Shown: positions 11,720-56,557, counted from the first letter of the stretch. The stretch is DNA of 64,000 bases from Prostheceraeus crozeri (GCA_907163375.1 CAJQUW010007073.1:62001-126000), one strand, 5' to 3'. The notes: generated from the sequence alone by a model not told the origin. Made by a program: numbers and translations.

Positions 11720-12836
11720 ACATGATTTTTCGATGAATCGCTATTTTTTCATAATCTTATCAACCTTGATGAGACGATAACTGCTCACCAACAATCTGAT
11801 GCTTTCACTTATCTGGATTTTGTCAGCTGTACCATTTTACCATTTAGTCAATTCGAAACGTTTTTTTTTCAATGTTCTACTCCTATCATTCATATTTTAT
11901 ATTCGTTGATGAGTGATCTGCTTGTAGATATTCTGCGCTCTCATTTCTATTCTCACCTAAAATATTTCATCGGAGAATTTTGGTGCTATGAACTATTTTT
12001 TGAATGCATGTGAAACCGTTTCGCTTTTGGAAGAGACTTCCTTAGAACAACAGTTCACTTGCTTGTTGGTGATGTTACAATAAAACCATTCAGGAATGAT
12101 ACCAAAGCACGGCAATTCCGTGAGTCTCAACTCACCATCGAAGATGTTTTTTATAGTGAGGGTGAGATTTTCTTTCCAAAGTCCGTGAATTTCATTTTTC
12201 TATTATGTGCTAAACAACAGGGTCTTCCAATTGATAGACCCACCACTTAACACTTGTTTTGCATATGAATGAAGTGCAGGCCTAAGCGTCGTGCAGTTGT
12301 GAAACATCAGCATCCGTGGAAAATTCCTCGAATATTTTCATGTTTCTAAATTAGGTTTGCATGCTTACTAACAGCTGATCTCCGTAGAGGTCAATTTAGG
12401 GAAAATTTCCGCACGTCAATTGGAAACACTGAATGTAATAATGACGATGATTTATTAGACATGTTTTAAACATTTGTGATGAGGCTAGCGATTCTATTCA
12501 ATAATTACATTCAATTAGTTATGCAATAAATTCCAAGGATTTCCTTAACATTGCATCCTGAAATTCCCACTGCGATAATTGATGCGAGTATATCTATAGA
12601 CCGTTTCATGAATAGTTGCACAATATGACAGCCCATTTTAAACGTAATTTTCGTATGGAAGATGTGGTTCAATATTAACAAACTTCATGCCTTATGGAGC
12701 ATAGATTATTTTGGTGTATATTTTACTTCACAAGTGGTGAGCTGTGGTCAGTAGGCTCTGCAAAATAATTGAAGGTTTTCTTTGACGGATGATTTCAACA
12801 CTTTCTTTAACGACTGAATTTTGAGTGAAAGTTGGC
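11720..12836. other. Intergenic, no gene seen
   Basis: AT-rich sequence with only short frames (such as 12059-12250) and no recognised motif. Confidence 0.4.
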
Positions 12837-14107
12837 CAGGCTTGCCGGACTCCCATGAGAGATTTTCCCTCAGGATCTTTCAAAATTCACAGTTATTTCC
12901 CATAATAATTCCCAATTGCCAAATTCTTCTTTGATAAGCTTAGCGGACTGAGAACCCTTATCAGATAGGTTAGGAAACATTCTGTTCCACTGATAGTGTA
13001 CCGCCCTGTATATGCATGATAGTCCTACATGTACAATATGCATAAATTATTACCTCCCATGCGCAGTTTCGTGTGTTTTTAGATGACGTAGAGCAGAAGG
13101 ACTACACTTTCATGGATCGTGAGATAGTTCTACACTCCACGATATCAAACTACCCTACAAATTTGCATTGCGAATATCTAAGCTCGCTTCGTTATCAGGT
13201 CATGCTTTTTTATGGGTACCTGTTTTCCACAAGATGGGCCCTAGTCGATTTTACTAAAATAATTGAAATAGTACTGAATGTATATTTAGAACAACAAGAA
13301 AAAAAGTACAAAAGGAATAGAAATGGCAAAAAGGTGAAGTAAATCATGCCCCTTGCTGAGCCCCAAGAACACAAGCCGCATTACCTCTGGATATCAAGGC
13401 TCACACGCTGTATTAGCCATACATGTAAAAAACGCCTTGACCGTGCATTATTCCCAGATTTTCTAATTCTTTTATCAGCCATACAGATTACCTCTTATTG
13501 TGGGTGACATCTGCAAGGTGAATACCGATCTTCTTGAAAAAATGCAACGTCAAAAAGCCCATTGAGCTACATGTGTAATTCTAATGTGTATTCAAGCATG
13601 TTGACCGGAACCTGCTCCCTGTATACAATAGGTGCCTAAGTTTGAAAATAGACCACATATATACATGTGCGTGTGAAGATCAAATGCGGAAGTTTCAGCC
13701 TGGTTACTTTCATTTCATTTCATCCGACAAGTACTTTGAATCGCGCAGTCTGACTCTTCATCAAGATGAGAAGTTCTCTGTCACTTTGTAATAGAGATGC
13801 ATATTACTTGCAAGCGTTGAGCTATTTTATATCACGCAATTCTATTTTTTGAAATAATGCCTCTTTTACAGCAGCGCGTTAGTAAAGATAAAGATGTTGT
13901 GAATGCCTACGTTGCAGTCATCTCATACCTTTATTTTCTTTAGAAATGAAAACAATATTATTGTGACATACATTATTTATGAAAACGTGCAACAGAGCTG
14001 CAAAAATATTGCTTAGTTATTCTGGAACTTCTTACATTTAGTGAGATTTCTCATAACTGAAATTACTAATCCACCCCATGGGAAATCCCGCTCCCACGGC
14101 AAGCCTG
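12837..14107. mobile_element. Probable old hAT-like non-autonomous element
   Basis: The ends are CAGGCTTGCCG at 12837 and its reverse complement CGGCAAGCCTG at 14107, an 11-bp perfect inverted repeat, followed inward by related CCCATG and TTTCCC segments. The flanking 8-mers AAGTTGGC (12829-12836) and ACGTTGAC (14108-14115) agree at six of eight positions, fitting a decayed hAT target duplication. The 1.27-kb interior has one frame (13073-13342) with no known domain. The call rests only on the ends. Confidence 0.5.
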
Positions 14108-14115
14108 ACGTTGAC

Positions 14116-15248
14116 TGATAGGATGATCTATCCATCAGTTATCTAGTGATCAATGGAGGGCAATACTGCGTGAATGCACAAAAAGATACACCATGAAAAA
14201 GATTCCGCGCAAAATTGTCGCTCATAAGGCATCTTAGTCATCTTATTGAAAGAGAAGGTCAATAACAATTAACTTTCTACCTTGTGAAAAGTTGTGCTTC
14301 ATTTGTTAATTCGGTTGGCTGTTTTATAACATGTCCGGTCAGTTGTGGTCAGCAGATTTATGAACTATGGAACTATGGTCATTATATTTACTGATGTCCA
14401 CAAAAGAAACTGCATAAACATATTTGATTTTCGTCTTTGAATCAGGCCTTTAATGAGCTTCTAGACGATATGCTGTTCTTTTTAATTTTGACAAAATTTA
14501 GAGCATTTTTTCATTCAAGCTACAGCGTGCGTCATTTCACATTCTTTCAAGTGATATAAAGCAATATGACCGCTTCAGCACAGCAACTTTTTAACTTTCC
14601 TTCTACTTAAGCTAGAGTTTTCGTGCATGAGCTGAAATGAAAGCTGATGTTATCTTAGTCTTATATATAAACTACAGAATATATTAGTCTTATATAAAAT
14701 AGTCCATCCGTTCTGTTACAAACTTAAGAATCAGCGTTGACCACTGTGCCAATACTTCTTTTGCTTGTTCTTGAGTTAATCGAGATTGTACATCAAGTAC
14801 ACACACACACGTTTCACTCGGCATGATGTCTCTAGCCCGCTTCGCGACAAGTTTCTATTGCGTCATCATCAAATATCCGACAAATGCTATAATTGACAGG
14901 AGGACCGATAACTATTAAACAGGCGACAACTTATTTGATATGAAATAGGAGCATCTCAAGCGGAATTTTTGGTTTTGTAATTAACATTGATTAATTGATT
15001 GCGCGTGCCATATCGGTCGGATCCTGTATTGATCAATCAGCTAAGCAGACCAACAGAATTAACAGACGATGCAAGTTGCAACTGTTAGTCGATTTTGCAA
15101 TTGTATTTGATAAGAATAACAAATGGAATTTCTGAGTTTTCCGTTGTTCAACGATTAATGGAACGGTGTGCATGCATGTTAAATGTTTGCAAATCAGGCT
15201 GCATGAGCATCTGAGATCAGAATAAGAACAACGTTTTCTTTTTCTTTC
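14116..15248. other. Sequence upstream of the zinc-finger exon, no exon recognised
   Basis: AT-rich sequence with no recognisable coding exon. It is presumably intron or 5' flank of the gene whose coding exon begins at 15251. Confidence 0.4.
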
Positions 15249-15250
15249 AG
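15249..15250 (+). other. Splice acceptor of the zinc-finger gene
   Basis: A pyrimidine tract, TTTCTTTTTCTTTCAG, ends at 15250, and the start codon follows 23 bases later. This implies at least one upstream non-coding exon that was not identified. Confidence 0.75.
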
Positions 15251-15273
15251 GAAATCATCTTAACGGATAGAAA

Positions 15274-17397
15274 ATGTCAGCTGAATGCAGTGCATTTGTT
15301 GACTTATCTGAGGACCTAGCAACTGAAGCAGTCCATCTCAAGCGAAAAATAGAAGACAAAAGACTTAATTGCGACTTCTTCCAATTGCGACAGGAATTGA
15401 TGAAAAAATACATCTGCCGTCCTTATCTGTGCAACATTTGTGGTCTAACGTTTCATGATACTCTTGATTTGCGAAGTCATTTTCAAAAGCACTTGGTTGA
15501 CAGATTCCTGTTGACATTTTCTAGATCTCCGTGGGAAGCGTGGAGGAAGTTGGAAGTTGATTTTGATTTTAAAAGGAAACAACCTAATTCAAAATTGACT
15601 GTAACTGTTAACAAAACAAATGTGTTCAAAAAGCCAACCTCAAGCAACTATGCAGCGTTGATCAAGAAATCAAATGAAAGACTAGACAATAAAGGTCAGC
15701 AACTAACGATTCCTGTCGTGAAATCGTCGATGCTTCAGAGGGGCAAGGATGCGGGATTAATAACTGCAGTAAGGGAGCCCGCAGAGTCTAACGGACCAAC
15801 TAAGAATATCTCTTCTACGAATGTGCCTCAAATTGTGAGACCAACTCAAAATACCGCCTCACTAAGTGTTCCTCGGATGATTAGACCTATTCAGAATACC
15901 GCCATTTCGACCGTTCCTCGAATAGCTAGACCAACGCAGAATACTGCCTCTCCAATCGTTCATCGAATGGTTAGACCAACTCAGAATACTGCCTCTCCAA
16001 CCGTTCCCCGAATGGTTAGACCTACTCAGAATACTGCCTCTCCAATCGTTTCTCAAATGGTTAGACCTACTCAGAATAATGCCTCTCTAACCGTTCCTCG
16101 AATGATAAGAATACCTGGAAATGTCACTTCTCAATGTGCTTTTCAGACACCGTTGTTTCGAGTAAAGAATCATCCCTTACCAGTGAAGAGGCAAGTATAC
16201 AAATGCTATTGTGGACTCATGTTCTCAGAAAAAGGAGAGCTATCAGCTCACTATGAGAGCCATCTGAAGGGCGTCGTTCGAACTGTAAATAATCCATCAG
16301 ATGCGCAACAAACTGTTTCAAATACACCAATTTCCACATTGTCTACACGAAATTTGGGACAAACATTTCTGAGGCCACATACATTCCATGCATCATTTCG
16401 TAAAAGAACAATCGACCCTGACCCGGATTTCTCGCCTTACTCCCAGTCCCCATGGCCAATCGGCAGTCAAAGAGCTCAGACTTCAAGACGTAAGAAAAGG
16501 AAAACGCTGGATCCAGATTTCGTCTCTCCGCACGTCGCTGATTCTCCGAATTCACACGCTGATACAGAAGCGCTTGAAATCAAAGAGGCCAGGATTGATG
16601 ATGAAGACCCAGATTTTGTTATCAATCTTAGCGACAACGGCGATGAGAGCGAAAATGAAGAACCACCGTCTTTTCGGAGGAACCGATTGAGGGCTAAGCA
16701 GAAACGAAATAACAAGCGTGTTACTTTGTCTCATGGAATAGCGATATCCGAAGCGGCCATTGATAGCAGTAGAGACAGTATAGTGGCATCCTTAATTGCT
16801 CAACAAGTCAGCAATAATGAAGCAAGAACCGCATCTTCAATTACTCAGCAAGTCAGCAGTGATGAAACAGGAACTGTATCTTCAGTTACTCAGCAGGTCA
16901 GCAGTAATGAAGCAAGAACCAACTTGCCCAATAACAATAGGCCCAAACGGAGAAGCAAGCGCATTGCTCTGTCCCAGGGAATAGCAGTTTCTGATGCGGA
17001 CTCCGATCTCAGTAAATACAGCAAAGATAAGTTTTCGGTTACTCAGGGAGTCAGTTGCGATGATTCTGAAGCCGATTTGTCTATGAGAAATAGCAAGCGC
17101 ATTTCTTTGTCCCATGAAGCTGGGCCATCTGAATCGACAAGTGAAAGAGGTAGTGATTGTGCAGAACAATCTTCGGATATTCAGCGAATCAACAGTAACG
17201 ATTCAGGAACCGATTTGCCAAGCAAAAGCGAGTCGTCGAAGTCCTCATTAAGTATGATACGAGGGCGAAGGTTTGTATGTGCCATTTGTAGCAAAGAATT
17301 CAAAATGAAGAAATTTCTACAACTTCATTTGAAACAAGAACATCCTCAGGAATTCATGAAGGATCAACAGATTGACAGTCTAGCTATCGATAGATGA
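15274..17397 (+). CDS. Three-finger C2H2 zinc-finger protein
   Basis: This is a single 707-codon frame, presumably a nuclear DNA- or protein-binding factor. Finger 1 has C53, C56, H69 and H73 with normal spacing. Finger 2 (C311, C313, H326, H330) is odd in having only one residue between its cysteines. Finger 3 is near the C-terminus (C669, C672, H685, H690). Residues 185-280 consist of a 15-residue repeat built on RPTQNTASP. The stretch 380-450 has three DPDF motifs in basic or acidic settings, and 480-620 has three KRxxLSHG/Q-type repeats alternating with TQQVSSNE-type repeats. Linkers are Ser-rich and likely disordered. The start is the first ATG after a clear splice acceptor. No orthologue is recognised, and it may be lineage-specific. 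Confidence 0.85.
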   Translation: MSAECSAFVDLSEDLATEAVHLKRKIEDKRLNCDFFQLRQELMKKYICRPYLCNICGLTFHDTLDLRSHFQKHLVDRFLLTFSRSPWEAWRKLEVDFDFKRKQPNSKLTVTVNKTNVFKKPTSSNYAALIKKSNERLDNKGQQLTIPVVKSSMLQRGKDAGLITAVREPAESNGPTKNISSTNVPQIVRPTQNTASLSVPRMIRPIQNTAISTVPRIARPTQNTASPIVHRMVRPTQNTASPTVPRMVRPTQNTASPIVSQMVRPTQNNASLTVPRMIRIPGNVTSQCAFQTPLFRVKNHPLPVKRQVYKCYCGLMFSEKGELSAHYESHLKGVVRTVNNPSDAQQTVSNTPISTLSTRNLGQTFLRPHTFHASFRKRTIDPDPDFSPYSQSPWPIGSQRAQTSRRKKRKTLDPDFVSPHVADSPNSHADTEALEIKEARIDDEDPDFVINLSDNGDESENEEPPSFRRNRLRAKQKRNNKRVTLSHGIAISEAAIDSSRDSIVASLIAQQVSNNEARTASSITQQVSSDETGTVSSVTQQVSSNEARTNLPNNNRPKRRSKRIALSQGIAVSDADSDLSKYSKDKFSVTQGVSCDDSEADLSMRNSKRISLSHEAGPSESTSERGSDCAEQSSDIQRINSNDSGTDLPSKSESSKSSLSMIRGRRFVCAICSKEFKMKKFLQLHLKQEHPQEFMKDQQIDSLAIDR
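15826..16110 (+). repeat. Coding 45-bp minisatellite
   Basis: Six complete units and a partial seventh of a 45-bp (15-codon) in-frame tandem repeat. Each encodes a variant of PRMVRPTQNTASPTV. Units in the middle are most alike, and the outer ones have diverged, as expected from unequal exchange. Because the unit is a multiple of three, copy number can change without breaking the gene. Confidence 0.9.
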
Positions 17398-17630
17398 ACG
17401 GAGATCTTATATTCAAACCAGTGCGTTTCTTCCTTTATTTCTTCATGAAAGTAACATTTGTCTTTCATGCATTTGATAGCTGTGTTCATTCACTCTGTCG
17501 TACTTCATGATTTTCAGAACGAAACTTTTCACGTAATTCCTTTTTCCCAATCCGACTTCAAGCATTCCGAGTAAGGTCTGAGACTGCTAAGTATTTGAAA
17601 GATTGTAGTCGATAACGGTTCAATGAAGAT

Positions 17631-17636
17631 AATAAA
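17631..17636 (+). promoter_or_regulatory. Poly(A) signal of the zinc-finger gene
   Basis: A canonical AATAAA lies 234 bp past the stop codon, suggesting a short 3' UTR and that the 15274-17397 exon is terminal. Confidence 0.6.
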
Positions 17637-17659
17637 ATTTGCATCTCCTTGACATATTT

Positions 17660-19460
17660 CCCCCATTAAGTTTCACAGTTAAAGGAAACTGCTGACATGG
17701 AAAAAGTCATGAAATGCTTTTCATTTTTAGAATGTTTATGACATAAAAATTGTTTAGATTTTTCAGATGTCTTGACATTCTATAAGAAGCATACATGCTA
17801 ACATAATGAAGTAAAATTGAAAGCTCTGTGTTTCAATTGTTGCAAAAATGGAAGTATGTATGTTCATAAAAATAATATTTTGGCTTACCTCGACTACATG
17901 TATGCAAAAGGAAATTAGACTAAGTATACGCAATTGCACATTCCTTTTGCTTAATTCTATCTAGAATTAGATAATTATTAACAATTAGAGCAATATCACG
18001 CTCTTTTGATTGGGTGACGACTGAATGAATATGACAAAATCTTCATATTGTTGACTTATTTTTTCAAATATGCTGTGATTATCTGATACGAGATGCAGAT
18101 GCGAGATATTTCTCTTCATTTTTATGTAATGCTGCCTTTTACATATATGTATAATGAAATACAACTGAAAATTGAAAAATTCAATTTTTTAACTCCATAA
18201 TTCATGCTGTTTATGGGCTGTAGTAATCTGCCATGTAAGTATTGAAAGAGCCATAAGTTGGTGTGGTAAGGGCACATACTCATCAAATTTTCGGAAGCAT
18301 TTTTTCTACAGGTCCAGGGATGAGGATTTTCTGCGAGGTCCTCAATTAATTTGCATATCTATTTAGGGCCTCTTGAAAAAAATGAATGTCTGCCAGGTTC
18401 CCCGGTGCCCAATTCTATCCCTGTGAAGCTAAATCTATTGACATACTATTATGTACATGTAGGCTATTTCTTTGTCAAATATTCTATAGCAAAATTTTGT
18501 TGGCACGAACCTACAGCATATTTAAGCGTAATATCTGACACACCGCGTTTCAGTTTTATAATTCATGACATTTTTTTACTTAAATGAAATTATCGTAGCC
18601 ATAGATATCGTGCTTTAATAGACTTAAACTCGTATATTATGTGTGTGACCTTAGGCCTAACTATACTATATTAATCGGCAAATAGCATTTAGGTCATTGT
18701 CACTGAATCCAAGTCATGGATATTGGGTTTTGTCTTAGATAGAGTCAATTCATATTTGTGCGTTTGTTTTTGCTTATCTAAAACATATTCACGATAGAAT
18801 GCATAATATTGCGCATTTTATAGCAATCCAGCTGTCTATAGACATAGGTCGAGGGCAAAAAATTACACGAATGTTTGGCTAACCTCAGACTCGACTGCAA
18901 GCAAAATGAGGTCGCTAGAAATTAGTATGACTAATATGTTAAGGAATTTGAAAGTTTAACCTCAGCTAAATCTTTTTATAGTGAATGACGCATGCCATCA
19001 AAAATGATGTCGGCCTATGCAACGTACTTTCTATGTCTTAATCCTCTATGTTCCGTACCAACGCACTAACATCGGGTTGTAAATGCCCAGAATATGGCAA
19101 CGAGATAGAGGACATTCAAATGCTGAATCTATCACTAGAAACCATCAAATGTCCCTAAAACTGCTTTAAAACCAAACATTGAACAATGTCGTTCTGATGG
19201 ATCCATCGATATTGAGCTTAATCATAGCGGCATGATTATTGATACTGCTGATCCGCGCAATCAGAAACAGGGATTCGCAACACGGCACAGTCATGTATCC
19301 ATGCCCTATCAATAAAACCAAAAGCCACATTCAGATAATCAAATCTCACAATCAAAAGCGAAAATTTATCTTGCGAATTATATTTTTAAAAAAGACAAAA
19401 TACCTCAAAATACATAATACTTTCTCTACTCTGTCAACAGGTTTCGTCTAAGCTAAACTC
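17660..19460. other. Intergenic between convergent genes, no gene seen
   Basis: AT-rich sequence between the 3' ends of the zinc-finger gene (plus) and AGGF1 (minus). Small frames (18351, 19239) have no motif. The AGGF1 3' UTR must begin at 19469 and run leftward, but no convincing minus-strand AATAAA was found close by. Confidence 0.4.
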
Positions 19461-19469
19461 CAGAAACCG

Positions 19470-52106
<32,637 letters not shown>

Positions 52107-52860
52107 AGCTGAAATTGAAAATCAGATTTGAAATTCAGTAGCTTCTGCGAATATCATTTTAATGCGTACTATCAGGGAATCCTAGTTGGTTAGTTGCGCA
52201 GCGACCAACTAGGATTCCCTGGTACTATCTACAGGAATTAAGATTCATAAAATGAAACTGAAAATCGACAAATTTTAGATGTCAACTCAAAAAGCTCAAA
52301 GGCACATGTGTCTTTCATGAGCTGCAGTAGTGCAACTAACGCCTTCGCGACAGGAAAAGGGACAAAAGCCTAAATTTTCGACAATGGTATAGTGAGAATA
52401 GGTAACGCCCATACAGATTAGTTACTCGAGTCTGACTCTAGCCTGATACAGCTGATACCAATGCATTATATTTTGCTGGAGAGCGGTCGCAAGTGGCTGG
52501 ATGAGATCAAACAAAACACACACACTGGGAAGGCGTAAACATAGTCAGGCTCTAATTGCAGGCGATGTCACGCTTTTCGTCCGGATGTCCTCCTCTTCTC
52601 CAGTGACAAACAAGCCTCGGTCATGCGACAAAAAATGATCTAAGCCAAGCGCTGAACCTCCTGCCGTGGATGCCTCCTATGATGGAGATAGTCATCCACA
52701 TTAGGCTATGGTTGGCCAAGCGTATGAAAGGCAGCTAACTTGAGAACATAATAATACAGGTATTTCTCTAGCGAAAACACAGAGGTTATATTTAAATCCT
52801 CCGTGATAAACTCACCGCATCAATGGAAATATCACACTGATAGATTTTTTTGGGCAATTC
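52107..52860. other. AGGF1 5' intron or flank, no exon recognised
   Basis: A 5' non-coding AGGF1 exon must lie to the right of 52108 but was not identified. The only structure seen is the small hairpin insertion at 52173-52221. Confidence 0.45.
52173..52221. repeat. 49-bp hairpin element with 7-bp flanking direct repeats
   Basis: A perfect 18-bp stem (start CAGGGAATCCTAGTTGGT, 52173-52190, with 52204-52221) closes on a 13-base loop. GTACTAT stands directly on both sides (52166-52172 and 52222-52228). It looks like a minimal terminal-inverted-repeat insertion about 65 bp from an AGGF1 splice acceptor. Confidence 0.85.
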
Positions 52861-53559
52861 CACGCAGTCACGAACGAACTTTGCAGGATTTATTGTTACA
52901 TTTCTGATTGTCATTCCTAACCTATTGAACCGGTGATAATCATACTTTATTTGAATTGGCTGCAATATTCACTGTTTATGAATCACTAGCCAAACCGATG
53001 AAAAAATGTGTATTTGATGGATAAAAATACAATAGTTTGAGTGGTCACGAACGAACACAGAACGACACGACTTTTTCGAAAAAAATGTAAACGTTAATAA
53101 CCTCCAAAGTTCTGGATTCTTCATCACGAAATTTGCTCTGCTGGAATAGACTAGTATTCTATTTGATTAACTTAAATGCTGAAAAGAAATCTAGAAACGT
53201 TTGATTACTAGCAGTTCATAAGTTTCGAGAAGTGCGGTCACGAACGAACATTTTGTCCAACTTCATCAGAAAACATGTTCGAAAAAGAAATCAGTCACAA
53301 ACGCGCTCCATGCATTCCTTTGTATAAAGATAAAGTTAATAAATCATTTCGGAACATTTGCTTCGTGTCGGGCATCGAATATCTATTGGCATTCGTCGTT
53401 TTTTTGGCATACAAGTTCATTCACGAAAGTTAGTTATACTGGTGCAAATTTTCAAAGAAACTGCTCATGGCTAGGTACAATTTTGACGCACTTCAATGTC
53501 CTAGTTGCTTGTAAGTTATTCTCAAAGTTTCCAAGAAATTCTCTTGACTTACGAGCAAT

Positions 53560-53850
53560 TCTATTTTTAGCAGTCCAGGGATTCCCATGATATTTCAAGA
53601 CTGATTTGATCGGTATGGAGACAGATGTACGTCTTAGGTGGAGAAACACACATCAACCATAATGTAAAGCTTTTTTAGTAGCCTTGGGCTTCCAATGACA
53701 TGCCTGATTAACGGAATGAGAGAAAATGTATGTATTGGGTAAAAGAAATAGGCTATTTTAAGTATCCAGGATTTTCCCATGAACATGGGTATACGTTGCG
53801 CTATTTTTAGTAGTCGTGGGCGTCCCATGAATATTTTTGACTGTGACATA
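53560..53850. repeat. Short degenerate repeats, about four copies
   Basis: The words TTTTTAGTAG...TGGGC.TCCCATGA recur near 53567, 53671, 53758 and 53809. Copies are poorly conserved. They lie in the 5' part of the transposase-like locus. Confidence 0.5.
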
Positions 53851-53894
53851 GGAAACAATTGAAGATAAATTTCAATGTGATTCATGACCGAAAA

Positions 53895-55841
53895 ATGGGC
53901 AAGATTCGAGCTGAAATCGCGAAGAAGTATCGTTCACAAATTCATCATATCTTTCCCGAGAAGTTGACCGGATGAGAGTGAGACGTTCAAATATGACCCA
54001 AGAAGAACTCGAAAGTGATCGTGAGAAGGCTAAAGTAAGGATGAAAAAATCTCCGAGAGAAGAGGAAGTTGAATGATTCCAACACGGTTTTCAAAACAAA
54101 AGCGGCCGAATCGAAGGCAAAACAGCGAGTGATCAATGCAATGCCACGTTCCCCACGTCACAAGAAAGTCATAGCACAAGCAATTGCTGAAGAATACCAA
54201 GTCTCCAGCAGCTAGTCGTTCATTAAAGGGAAGAGAACATCTTTATCAGAAAGCCACAAAGACACCATTGCTGATTTCTACGATCAGGATGAAATATCTC
54301 GTGTCTGTCCAGGAACCAAATACTATGTTACTGTGCGCGAAAAAGGCGATAAGATGAAGGTTCAAAAGCGTTCGTTGATCTACACAGTTGGAGAGTGTTA
54401 TCGAATGTTCGTAGAAAAACACGGCAAATTAGTTGGCAAGTCTCTCTTCTATAATGCCCGTCCAAAACACGTCATCCCTATTGGCAAGACTCCACACAAC
54501 GTTTTCTGCTATGTGGTTCATGAAAACTTTATGTGCTTGCTAAATGCAGTCTCATCTGCGGGATTGACGACATTACCGTGTTATCATTCTAATTGGATTG
54601 TTGACAATGCACTGTCCTGATGCTAAGCCAGATTGCCTGAAGAACACATGCGACGAGTGTACCAATGGTCAACGAATATTGGAGAACGCGATCGACCAGG
54701 ATGTGGATTTGACTGTTACAGTCAAGAGATGGCAGAAAGGCTTCTCTGGCGAGACTATTGCTTGCCACGACACGATTATGTCAGCAATGGAAGTGAGTGA
54801 GGCATTCCAAGCTCTGCTGCCACAGTTCCAGCTGCATCATCTACTGAAAAGAAATCAACAAGCCATGTACCGCAAGGACAAAGAGCTGGCATCCTCAGAA
54901 CGCATACTGGTTCACTTTGACTTCAGTGAAAATGCAACATGTCCCTTCCAGGATGAGGTTCAGAGCGCCCACTGGAAGCAGAAACAGTTGTCTTTGTTTG
55001 TTGTCTGCGTATTCAAGTTCAACGACTGCCCTAGCTGCCGTGTGATGGTCAGTGACGATCTGGATCACTCAAAACGATCAGTGTCTCATTATCTGCAGAC
55101 AATCATTGAATCAATTGTCACATCGGAAGTGCAAGAACTTATCTTCTGGAGTGACGGACCTGCATCCCAATTCAAGAACCGGTACACTGCCATGCTGCTG
55201 AATCATTTTGCGAGGAAGTATGGTCTGCAGATTAGCTGGAACTTCTTTACGACGGCTCATGGTAAAGGGTGTGTTGACGGAGTCGGAGGTTCTGCAAAAC
55301 GGATGGTTTGGGACTGTGTTCGCTCGAGACGTTACCAGGTGCAGAGTGCTCAACAGTTCGTTACCTGTCTCAACGAGAGCAACAGTAAAATTGTAGGCAC
55401 GGTCGTGTCGTCCGGTGACATTGATTGTACTTATCACCAGTTACAGAATATTATTGAGAACGCCGCCAAAGATGACCGGTGTTCAGACGGATCATCAGTG
55501 GATAGCCAAAGACAATCAGCAACTAGTTCGACGGCCATTCTCAATCGTCTACGCAGATTGTGATCCTCCATCCATTATCAACGAGGTTTGTGTCGGTGAT
55601 ATGGTCATCGCTAGTGTCAGCACAAGTCGTGGCACCACCAAGAACTTCCATCGGAATCATCCAATCCCTAGCTGATAATGATTATGAGGTGCAGTTTCTC
55701 AAGGAATGCTCGCAATCAATCTACATGATTTCTGATACAAGTGATGTTGCATGGGTACAGAAATCTGACATTCGACCAGTGAAAGTAGATTACACAATAG
55801 ACAGTATTGATCGGTATATTTTTTCATCTCCTCCGAAGTGA
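53895..55841 (+). pseudogene. Broken gene of an unclassified transposase-like family
   Basis: The start MGKIRAEIAKKYR at 53895 and a later RVRRSNMTQEELESDREKAK basic segment match the N-terminus of a family found in many invertebrate genomes. Then come IADFYDQDEISRVCPGTKYY, RPKHVIP, the Cys-rich NTCDECTNG, and three acidic blocks in order: LVHFDFSENATC with QSAHW, LIFWSDGPASQFKN, and TTAHGKGCVDGVGGSAKR. These look like an RNase-H-fold DDE/D site, with D in each block; this is inference. The tail VGDMVIA...EVQFLKE and DIRPVKVDY resembles a Tudor-like domain. The full length would be about 650 residues. Five or so stops and frameshifts show the copy is dead. Confidence 0.65.
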
Positions 55842-56557
55842 CCATGAAACATTTTATATTTTCCTGTTGCATATAGGCCTATTAAATATTTTTTAAGCTC
55901 TCCTGAATTGATATATTGTCCTCTTTGTTAACTGAAAGGTGTTTTCATAGCTTATTCCTAGTTCAAGTTTGCGGGATGGGATAATTGTGAAGTTGTGGTC
56001 ATGTCGCGAACGAAAATAATACCAGTCACGAACGAACATAATGCACAGTCACGAACGAACACTCATCTCTTTTCTTCCCACGGTCGTAAATATTAACCCC
56101 TCGTAATCAAATTTCAGTCGAAGGTCACGGTAGCCTAGGGCATCATTTACATATGCATAAATTTGTGCTACATCAAACTGATCCAGTAGAAGATAGAAAA
56201 ATAGTATCATATCAAAATAGTATAATATCTGGTCACGAACGAACATTTATACTAAGATTCAAACTCGTGTCAAAAAATCGGAAGAAATTATGTCCTCGAC
56301 AAAAAATATTGTTTGAGCTTCGACAAAGGAGTATCAATGATAATATAACGCAGTATAGACTACTTGGAATTCCATTTCTAACACTGCCTACATTGTTTCA
56401 AAAATTCAAAGGGATTGTATTTTTAATATCTTAAAAATAGCAAGACATTTCAAAATTGTATTTATTAGTAGAAGAAGTGTGTCTAAGCGATAAATTTTGT
56501 GATTCCTAATGGCTTCGGATATCCTTTCAAGAAAACACAAGTCACTGAGAGAAAATA

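Larger units (their letters stand above)
52867..56244 (+). mobile_element. Transposase-like locus bracketed by GTCACGAACGAAC repeats
   Basis: Six exact copies of GTCACGAACGAAC, all on the plus strand, flank the coding region: 52867, 53044 and 53237 on the left, and 56025, 56048 and 56232 on the right. Further variants occur at 53290 and 56004. The coding frame lies between (53895-55841). Repeated subterminal motifs on both sides of a transposase-like gene are expected of a DNA transposon. Terminal inverted repeats and a target duplication were not found, so the outer limits are set by the motifs. Confidence 0.6.

Noticed and set aside
15862-16056. Minus-strand frame with NxSNHSRNGWRGSIL repeats
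   Set aside because: It is the antisense shadow of the coding minisatellite in the zinc-finger gene.
55111-55437. Minus-strand frame of 108 residues
   Set aside because: Antisense shadow of the transposase-like pseudogene at 53895-55841.
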